Assembly: GCA_007120575.1 (NCBI GenBank)
Contig: SKNJ01000313.1
Location: 1-7,298, forward strand
From: Thioalkalivibrio sp.
Lineage (GTDB): Bacteria > Pseudomonadota > Gammaproteobacteria > Ectothiorhodospirales > Ectothiorhodospiraceae
Length of the DNA: 7,298 nt
Direction of reading: 5' to 3'
The notes beneath the pieces are model-generated. The model made no database searches and was not told the DNA's origin. It worked only from the letters and a program-made list of their open reading frames with translations. Each line of letters starts with the position of its first letter. Positions within the stretch are counted from its first letter, which is position 1. Below are positions 1-7,298 of the stretch, piece by piece. Position numbers and translations under genes: made by a program.

Positions 1-29
1 CCGGTGTTACCGGTGTTACCGGTGTTACC
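1..29 (-). repeat. 9-bp tandem repeat coding for Gly-Asn-Thr
   Basis: Three exact copies of GGTGTTACC occupy 3-11, 12-20 and 21-29, and the array runs off the window edge (bases 1-2, CC, fit a further copy). In the rnr frame each copy reads Gly-Asn-Thr, starting at residue 859. The copies are identical, unlike the diverged 99-bp units beside them, which suggests recent slippage or expansion. The total copy number cannot be seen here. Confidence 0.9.
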
Positions 30-2603
30 AGACTCGACGATCGTGTTCCCGTCGGGATCGGCCTCGGGGGTCGGCTCGGGAACGGCCTCGTTACCAGGCT
101 CCGGGGCGTTGTCCGTGGCTGCCACGGCTTCGCCACTTTCACTACGATCGCCACCACTACCGCCGCGCCGACGACCGCCCCGGCGGCGGCGCTTCTTCTT
201 CGGCGGGGCATCGTCCTGAACCGGCTCGGCCGGGGCCGTGGGTTCCGGCTGCACCGGCTCGGCCTCCTTGCGCTTCCGGCTGCGACCGGACTTCTTCTTC
301 GGCGCGGCATCATCCTGGACGGCTTCGGCCGGGGCCTCCGGCTCCGGCTGGACCGGGTCGACGTCCTTGCGCTTGCTGCGGCGGCTGCGCTTCTTCGGCG
401 GCGGATCCGAAGGCCGGGCCTTGCCCGGTTCTTCGGCCAGGGCCAGATCGATCTTGCGATCATCCAGACTGACCCGCGCCACCTGCACCTGGAGTTCATC
501 ACCGATACGGAAGACCCGACCGCCGCGTTCACCGGTCAGGCTGTGGCGCGCCGGATCAAAGTGGTAGAAGTCATTGTCCAGGCTGGTGACGTGCACCAGG
601 CCCTCGATGTAGACGTCCTTGATCTCCACGAACAGGCCGAAGCCGGTGACCCCGGAGACCACACCGGGGAAGATCTCGCCGACCTTGTCCTGCATGTACT
701 CGGCCTTCAGCCAGGCTACCGCGTCGCGGGTGGCGTCATCGGCCCGACGCTCGGCCATCGAACAATGCTCGCCCAGCTGCTCCATGTCGCCATTCGAGTA
801 CGGGAACGCCTTGCCGCTGCCCTTGCGCAGCACGTGACGAATACCACGATGCACCAGCAGATCCGGGTAGCGCCGGATCGGCGAAGTGAAGTGAGCGTAA
901 TCGTCCAGCGCCAGGCCGAAGTGTCCGTCCAGTTCCGGGGCGTACACCGCCTGGCTCAACGAGCGCAGCAGCACGGTCTGGATGAGTTGCTGATCGCTGC
1001 GCTGACGCGCCGCCTTCAAAACCGCCGTGTAATCCGCGGGGCTCGGTTCGGCGCCGCCGCCGAGGCTCAGACCCACTCCATTGAGGAAGTCGCGCAGGTC
1101 GTCGATCTTGTCCGCCGGTGGCTGGTCATGGATCCGGTAGAGCGCCGGCACCTTGTGCTTCTTCAAGAAGCGCGCGGCGGCCACGTTGGCCATGATCATG
1201 CATTCCTCGACCAGGCGGTGCGCATCATTGCGTTCGGTCGGCACGATCTTCTCGATCTTGCGATCCTCGCCGAAGACGATCTTGGTCTCGGTGGTGTCGA
1301 AATCGATTGCGCCACGGCGATTGCGCGCCGCGTGCAGGGCCTTGAAGACCTGGTGCAGCGTCTCGAGATGCGGCACCACGTGCGCATTCTGCTCACGCTG
1401 CGCGGTGTCGCCATCGAGCAGCGCGGCGACATCCTCGTAGATCAAGCGAGCGTGCGAGCGGATCAGGCCCTCGTGGAAGCGATAGTTCTTCAGTGCCCCG
1501 CGTGCGCCGATCTCCATCTCGCAGATCATGCTCAGCCGATCCACATTCGGATTCAGCGAGCACAGGCCATTGGACAGGGCCTCGGGCAGCATCGGGATCA
1601 CATTGTTCGGGAAGTACACGGACGTCCCGCGGATGCGCGCTTCGCGATCCAGGGCCGCATCGCGCTGGACGTAATGCGAGACGTCGGCGATCGCGACCCA
1701 CAACCGCCAGCCTTTCCCTTCCGGCTCGCAGTACAGGGCGTCGTCGAAGTCACGGGCATCGTCGCCATCGATGGTGACAAACGGCTTCTCGCGCAGGTCC
1801 AGGCGGCCCTTCTTGTCCGCCTCGGCCACCTCGGCGCCCAGCTCGTCGGCGGCCGCCGTAACCTCGTCCGGCCACTCGTGGGGCAGACCGTGGGCGCGGA
1901 TCGCAATGTCGATCTCCATGCCCGGCGCCATGTGCTCGCCAAGAACCTCCTGCACGTCCCCGCGCAGGCGCGCCGTGCGTGAAGCGGATTCACGGATGCG
2001 CACGACCACGATCTGGTCGTCCTCGGCCTCGCCCAGACCGTCCGGCGGCACCAGGATTTCATGGGTGATGCGCTTGTTGTCCGGGGTCAGGATGCCGACC
2101 CCGTCCTCGATCTTCAGACGCCCGACCACCTGGGTGGTATTGCGCTCCAGGACTTCGACGATCCCGCCCTCGCGCCGGCCGCGCCGGTCCACGCCCATGA
2201 CCCGCGCCAGCGCGCGATCCCCATGGAATACCCCGCGCATCTGCTTGGGTGACAGGAACAAGTCGTCATCCTGTTCGTCCGGCACCAGGAAACCGAAACC
2301 GTCCGGATGACCAATCACGCGACCGCGGATCAGGTCTTCCTGATTGACCGGCAGGTAGGCGCCGCGTCGGTTGCAAAGGGCCTGGCCGTCACGCTCCATC
2401 GCCTTCAGGCGACGGCGCAGGGCCTCGAGCCGATCATCGTCGTCGATCTCCAGACGCTCGGCGATCTCGTCGTAGGACAGGGGATTGTCCGCGGCCTGGA
2501 GCATCTCGAGGATGAACTCACGGCTGGGGATAGGGTTGTCGTATTTCTGCGCCTCGCGCTCGAAATTCGGGTCTGTGGGCTTGTTGCGGCGGTTACTTGG
2601 CAT
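1..2603 (-). CDS. rnr: Ribonuclease R, 3' end cut by the window edge
   Basis: This gene encodes a processive 3'-to-5' exoribonuclease of the RNase II/RNB family, which degrades structured RNA and in E. coli works in mRNA and rRNA quality control and in trans-translation. The frame is open from the ATG at 2603 to base 1 with no stop, giving at least 867 residues against 813 in E. coli RNase R. Visible domains are an N-terminal winged helix (about 27-75), cold-shock domains (about 91-245), the RNB catalytic domain, and an S1 domain (about 641-725). The motif TIDGDDARDFDDAL places the metal-binding aspartates at D279, D285, D287 and D288, matching E. coli D272, D278, D280 and D281. The RNB signature HFTSPIRRYPDLLVHR is at 571-586. 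From about residue 726 a long charged, repetitive tail follows. The start is fixed because an in-frame TGA directly precedes the ATG. The Shine-Dalgarno is weak. rlmB commonly follows rnr but would lie outside the window. Confidence 0.97.
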   Translation of the reverse strand, partial: MPSNRRNKPTDPNFEREAQKYDNPIPSREFILEMLQAADNPLSYDEIAERLEIDDDDRLEALRRRLKAMERDGQALCNRRGAYLPVNQEDLIRGRVIGHPDGFGFLVPDEQDDDLFLSPKQMRGVFHGDRALARVMGVDRRGRREGGIVEVLERNTTQVVGRLKIEDGVGILTPDNKRITHEILVPPDGLGEAEDDQIVVVRIRESASRTARLRGDVQEVLGEHMAPGMEIDIAIRAHGLPHEWPDEVTAAADELGAEVAEADKKGRLDLREKPFVTIDGDDARDFDDALYCEPEGKGWRLWVAIADVSHYVQRDAALDREARIRGTSVYFPNNVIPMLPEALSNGLCSLNPNVDRLSMICEMEIGARGALKNYRFHEGLIRSHARLIYEDVAALLDGDTAQREQNAHVVPHLETLHQVFKALHAARNRRGAIDFDTTETKIVFGEDRKIEKIVPTERNDAHRLVEECMIMANVAAARFLKKHKVPALYRIHDQPPADKIDDLRDFLNGVGLSLGGGAEPSPADYTAVLKAARQRSDQQLIQTVLLRSLSQAVYAPELDGHFGLALDDYAHFTSPIRRYPDLLVHRGIRHVLRKGSGKAFPYSNGDMEQLGEHCSMAERRADDATRDAVAWLKAEYMQDKVGEIFPGVVSGVTGFGLFVEIKDVYIEGLVHVTSLDNDFYHFDPARHSLTGERGGRVFRIGDELQVQVARVSLDDRKIDLALAEEPGKARPSDPPPKKRSRRSKRKDVDPVQPEPEAPAEAVQDDAAPKKKSGRSRKRKEAEPVQPEPTAPAEPVQDDAPPKKKRRRRGGRRRGGSGGDRSESGEAVAATDNAPEPGNEAVPEPTPEADPDGNTIVESGNTGNTGNT
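192..401 (-). repeat. 99-bp tandem repeat coding for the RNase R charged tail
   Basis: Two adjacent 99-bp copies lie at 192-290 and 291-389, each beginning CTTCTTCTTCGGCG on the plus strand, and a partial third copy starts at 390. In the rnr frame they encode two 33-residue units (residues 739-771 and 772-804), 23 of 33 residues identical. Each unit has a basic block rich in K, R and S, then the shared PVQPEP and PAE..VQDDA segments, and ends in PKKK. The period is a whole number of codons, so gain or loss of a unit would keep the frame. The copies have diverged, so this looks like an old duplication inside the gene rather than an assembly artefact. Confidence 0.9.
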
Positions 2604-2679
2604 TCAATGAACTCGTGTAATGGTCGTGTTCGCGTCCCGGGGCAATCGCTTCGGCAACCCGGGCGGCGAGCGGCCCCCG

Positions 2680-2709
2680 ATTATGGGGGAAGCCGCGATG
2701 AATTGTGGA
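2680..2709 (-). promoter_or_regulatory. Candidate rnr promoter
   Basis: On the minus strand, TCCACA (2704-2709, 4 of 6 matches to the -35 consensus) and CATAAT (2680-2685, 5 of 6 matches to the -10 consensus) are separated by 18 bp. Transcription would start near 2673, leaving a leader of about 70 nt before the rnr ATG. That leader contains two CCCGGG sites (2636-2641 and 2658-2663) that could pair as a hairpin. This is the best match I found between tRNA-Leu and rnr. It remains a motif match only, and rnr could also be reached by transcripts reading through from purA. Confidence 0.4.
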
Positions 2710-2721
2710 CATGGACAGGCG

Positions 2722-2750
2722 TTGACAGGCCCCGGTCCGCGAACTATATT
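2722..2750 (+). promoter_or_regulatory. Sigma-70 promoter of tRNA-Leu with GC-rich discriminator
   Basis: A perfect -35 box TTGACA (2722-2727) and a -10 box TATATT (2745-2750, 5 of 6 matches) are separated by the optimal 17 bp. The next bases are GCGCGC, a GC-only discriminator of the kind known in stable-RNA promoters under stringent (ppGpp/DksA) control. Transcription should start near 2757, giving a leader of about 35 nt that tRNA processing, including RNase P cleavage at 2792, would remove. Growth-rate control is inferred from the discriminator. Confidence 0.88.
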
Positions 2751-2791
2751 GCGCGCTCCTGAAGCGCAGGACCCTCAAGGTCCGACCTCGT

Positions 2792-2878
2792 GCCGAGGTG
2801 GCGGAATTGGTAGACGCGCTAGCTTCAGGTGCTAGTGGGGGTAACCCCGTGGAGGTTCAAGTCCTCTCCTCGGCACCA
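2792..2878 (+). tRNA. tRNA-Leu, anticodon CAG
   Basis: An 87-nt class II tRNA with encoded CCA. The acceptor arm is GCCGAGG (2792-2798) paired with CCTCGGC (2868-2874), then discriminator A and CCA (2876-2878). The anticodon stem CTAGC (2819-2823) pairs with GCTAG (2831-2835) around the loop TTCAGGT, so the anticodon is CAG (2826-2828) and reads CUG. The long variable arm has GGGG (2838-2841) paired with CCCC (2845-2848). The T arm is GGAGG/CCTCT around TTCAAGT, with one G-U pair. CTG is the dominant leucine codon in the neighbouring genes, so this should be a heavily used tRNA. It is transcribed towards purA and away from rnr. Six T residues (2879-2884) directly follow CCA; a separate terminator hairpin is not visible. 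Confidence 0.97.
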
Positions 2879-2985
2879 TTTTTTCCTTCCTGCAGTGTCC
2901 AGCCAAGCGATTCTCCACACCGACGCCAATCCGGGCGCCACGGTGCTGTGTGCGTAGCAAACACCCGCAACCGACCGCGTGTCCC

Positions 2986-5476
<2,491 letters not shown>

Positions 5477-5554
5477 TTCGTCCCTGTCTGCATTCAGTAA
5501 CTGGATCCACCGCGGCGCCGATCCGCCTGCGAGCCCCGATCCCCGCTCACGAAA

Positions 5555-5579
5555 TGGGCCCGGACACATTCCGGGCCCA
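5555..5579 (-). terminator. Perfect 10-bp GC-rich hairpin between hflC and hisZ, possible attenuator or weak terminator
   Basis: TGGGCCCGGA (5555-5564) and TCCGGGCCCA (5570-5579) are exact inverted repeats around a 5-nt loop. Read on the minus strand, the direction of hflC and hisZ, the stem is followed by only TTTCG, so the U tract is short. The hairpin lies 61 nt after the hflC stop and 78 nt before the hisZ start. It could end part of the hflKC transcript, protect its 3' end, or separate hflKC expression from hisZ-purA. The inverted repeat is certain; its role is not. Confidence 0.5.
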
Positions 5580-5639
5580 ATCCAGCGCGGACACCCCGAC
5601 CCGTTCTTTCCAGGGGCCGCATCCTCGTCCGAGGCTCGC

Positions 5640-6524
5640 TCAGGGGCGAACGGTCGGGGCCGGTCCGCTCCCCTCGGGGGAGTTGAAGAACCGGAAGAAC
5701 TCCGAACTCGGTTCCATTACGTAGGTGGTGTTTTCACCGGTCATGCTCGCACGGTAGGCCAGCAGACTCCGGTAGAAGCGGAAGAATTCCTCGTCCGCGC
5801 CGAACGAGCGGCCCAGGGTCTCGGTCGCTTGCGCGTCCCCGGTCCCGCGGATCTCCTCGGAGTCGCGATAGGCATTCGCCAGAATCACCGTGCGGTCACG
5901 GTCGGCCCGCGAACGGATACGTTCGGCCTCCTCCTGGCCGCGCGCACGGAAGTCCTGGGCAACGCGCTGGCGCTCGGCGCGCATGCGCTCGTACACCGAC
6001 TCCGAGACCTCCTCGGGCAGGTCCATGCGCCGGATGCGCACGTCGACGAGGTTGATACCCAGCTCCAGGGCGGTCTCCAGCGCGCTCTGACGCACCGCGC
6101 CCATGATCGTGATGCGCTCGCCGGCGACCACATCCTGCAGTTCATAACGCGCGAATTCGTTTCGCATGCCATCGCGCAGGATCTGCGCCAGACGCTCCTC
6201 GGCGAGGCGTTCATCGCCCCGCGTGGCACGGTAGAACTGGCCGACATCATCGATCCGCCACTTGGCGTAGAAGTCCACGATGATGTTCTTCGCCTCGGAG
6301 GTCAGGAACCGGTCCGGCGGGATATTCAGGGTCATGATCCGGGCATCGAACTTCTCGACGTTCTGGATCAGCGGGAACTTGAAATGCAGACCAGGTTCCG
6401 GATCCACCTCGCGGATCTCCCCGAGGGCGAACTTGATGACCCGCTCGCGCTCGTCGACGGTGTAGGTCGACAGGACGACCAGGATACCGATCACGACGAC
6501 GACAATACCTGCTATGCGCAACAT
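5640..6524 (-). CDS. hflC: HflC, SPFH-family modulator of FtsH protease
   Basis: HflC pairs with HflK in a large membrane assembly that encloses the AAA+ protease FtsH and limits its access to membrane substrates. The product has 294 residues (334 in E. coli). It has one N-terminal membrane segment (about residues 4-20, IAGIVVVVIGILVVLSTY) and then the SPFH/band-7 domain starting TVDERERVIKF and reaching to about residue 180. A long charged helical region rich in R, E and A follows (about 180-235), as expected for the coiled coil that builds the cage wall. A conserved-looking end contains FFRFYRSLLAYR. The ATG overlaps the hflK stop, so translation is coupled. A 163-bp gap separates it from hisZ, with no DUF2065 gene in between. 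Confidence 0.96.
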   Translation of the reverse strand: MLRIAGIVVVVIGILVVLSTYTVDERERVIKFALGEIREVDPEPGLHFKFPLIQNVEKFDARIMTLNIPPDRFLTSEAKNIIVDFYAKWRIDDVGQFYRATRGDERLAEERLAQILRDGMRNEFARYELQDVVAGERITIMGAVRQSALETALELGINLVDVRIRRMDLPEEVSESVYERMRAERQRVAQDFRARGQEEAERIRSRADRDRTVILANAYRDSEEIRGTGDAQATETLGRSFGADEEFFRFYRSLLAYRASMTGENTTYVMEPSSEFFRFFNSPEGSGPAPTVRP

Positions 6525-6537
6525 TAGCGCACCTCCC
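6522..6537 (-). promoter_or_regulatory. hflK-hflC stop/start overlap with strong ribosome binding site
   Basis: On the minus strand the hflK stop and hflC start form TAATG, sharing one base (6524). The sequence GGGAGG (6532-6537) lies 7 nt before the hflC ATG, inside the last codons of hflK. This layout supports the hflC start and suggests translational coupling, which would help keep the two subunits of the complex in equal amounts. Confidence 0.85.
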
Positions 6538-7298
6538 GCGAACGCTGAACGGAGGGATTCGGACGACCCGACGTGTTACCCGTGGTACCGGGGGAATCAC
6601 GGAAGATATCGCGGCTGGTACCCAGCGGCTGCGGGGTCGGCATGTCGTCGCCATTCGCGCGACCGGCCTGGCCGCCCAGCAACTGATCGAGCGGCAGCAT
6701 CATCAGGTTGTTGCTGCTGCCAATGTCCAGCACCACCTTGTTCGAACCCTCGAGCACGGCCTCGACCGCCTCCAGGTACAGACGATCGCGGGTTACCCCG
6801 GGCGCCTGGCGGTACTCGACCAGCAACTGGTCGAAGCGCGAGGCATCCCCCTCGGCACGTGCGATCACCTGATCGCGATAGCCCTCTGCCTCTTCGATGA
6901 TGCGCGCGGCGCGCCCGCGGGCCCGCGGGATCACCCCGTTGGCATAGGCCTCGGCCTCGTTGCGGAAGCGCACCTCGTCCTCACGCGCCCGGATGGCGTC
7001 GGCGAACGACTCCTGCACCGGTTCCGGCGGCTGGGCCTGCTGCATGGACACGGCGGTCACGATAATGCCGGCCCCGTAGGAATCCAGGTTCTCCTGCATC
7101 ACTACCCGCGAGGACTGGGCGATCTCGCCACGCCCCTCGCCGAGGATGAATTCCAGGTCGCTCTTGCCCACCCGCTCGCGGATCGCCGATTCCATCACCT
7201 GGTTCACGGTGGTGTCCGGGCGACGCACATTGAACAGAAAGTCCACCAGATCGAGGACGCGATACTGCACCGCGATGTCGACATCAATGATGTTCTCG
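6524..7298 (-). CDS. hflK: HflK, SPFH-family modulator of FtsH protease, N-terminus outside the window
   Basis: This is the C-terminal 257 residues of HflK, HflC's partner in the FtsH-enclosing membrane complex. The frame is open to the right edge. It reads ENIIDVDIAVQYRVLD and then DFLFNVRRPD, a conserved internal part of the SPFH domain, so the GTG at 7270 is not the start and the membrane segment lies upstream (E. coli HflK has 419 residues). A long helical region rich in A, R and E follows, including RARGRAARIIEEAEGYRDQV. Then come TRDRLYLEAVEAVLEGSNKVV and the hallmark NNLMMLPLDQLLGG. The last 45 or so residues are low-complexity, rich in G, P, T, S and R, and probably disordered. hfq and hflX often precede hflK in this neighbourhood but are not visible here. 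Confidence 0.96.
   Translation of the reverse strand, partial: ENIIDVDIAVQYRVLDLVDFLFNVRRPDTTVNQVMESAIRERVGKSDLEFILGEGRGEIAQSSRVVMQENLDSYGAGIIVTAVSMQQAQPPEPVQESFADAIRAREDEVRFRNEAEAYANGVIPRARGRAARIIEEAEGYRDQVIARAEGDASRFDQLLVEYRQAPGVTRDRLYLEAVEAVLEGSNKVVLDIGSSNNLMMLPLDQLLGGQAGRANGDDMPTPQPLGTSRDIFRDSPGTTGNTSGRPNPSVQRSREVR

Noticed and set aside
543..1982. Long plus-strand open frame (479 codons) opposite rnr
   Set aside because: It lies antisense to the clear RNase R frame, has no recognisable domain, and long antisense frames are expected in GC-rich coding DNA.
2593..2778. Minus-strand open frame of 61 codons upstream of rnr, possible leader peptide
   Set aside because: It spans the tRNA promoter, overlaps the rnr start in another frame, and shows no recognisable leader features.
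2879..2884. Six T residues after tRNA-Leu as a Rho-independent terminator
   Set aside because: No separate hairpin precedes the T run; only the tRNA's own arms could act as the stem, so I note it with the tRNA rather than call it.
2922..2939. Short hairpin (GGCGCC/GGCGTC on the minus strand) after purA as a terminator
   Set aside because: Only 6 bp with a G-U pair and no U tract behind it; too weak to call.
2792..2985. tRNA-Leu as an integration site for a genomic island
   Set aside because: No integrase, no direct repeat of the tRNA 3' end and no foreign-looking sequence is present; conserved housekeeping genes lie on both sides.
5477..5569. N-terminal extension of HisZ from the ATG at 5569
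   Set aside because: The extra 31 residues do not resemble HisZ, the ATG lies in a hairpin loop, and the ATG at 5476 has its own Shine-Dalgarno and family-typical start.
5829..6527. Plus-strand open frame (232 codons) opposite hflC
   Set aside because: Shadow of the hflC frame; its composition reflects GC-rich codons read backwards.

Overview
This is an ordinary but well-defined housekeeping segment from a GC-rich gammaproteobacterium. All four protein genes lie on the minus strand, so the window reads right to left as hflK (3' part), hflC, hisZ, purA, then a tRNA-Leu on the plus strand, then rnr (5' part and most of the gene). The order hflK-hflC-hisZ-purA-rnr is a known conserved gammaproteobacterial neighbourhood, best known from pseudomonads. 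Enterobacteria have the same block without hisZ. The high GC content, strong preference for CTG leucine codons and presence of hisZ would fit a pseudomonad relative or a Chromatiales/Ectothiorhodospiraceae-type organism. I cannot assign the genus from sequence alone.

Right part (5640-7298): hflK and hflC encode the two SPFH/band-7 subunits of the membrane complex that surrounds the FtsH protease. The hflK stop and hflC start overlap by one base, with a strong Shine-Dalgarno inside the hflK tail. A 163-bp gap (5477-5639) follows and holds a perfect 10-bp GC-rich inverted repeat. The small DUF2065 (YjeT-type) gene often found here is not present.

Middle (2986-5476): hisZ, the HisRS-like regulatory subunit of ATP phosphoribosyltransferase, is followed only 4 bp later by purA, adenylosuccinate synthetase. 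The two are almost certainly co-transcribed and so link histidine and adenine nucleotide synthesis.

Left part (1-2985): tRNA-Leu(CAG) has a near-consensus sigma-70 promoter with a GC-only discriminator. It faces purA and is divergent from rnr. rnr encodes RNase R with all expected domains and catalytic aspartates. It ends in an unusually long, repetitive, basic/acidic C-terminal tail: two 99-bp (33-residue) repeats, a run of lysines and arginines, and a 9-bp Gly-Asn-Thr repeat cut by the window edge. No stretch longer than 300 bases lacks a gene.

I found no mobile element, CRISPR array, defence gene or other novel system. The most unusual item is the repetitive RNase R tail. The remaining findings concern local regulatory layout.
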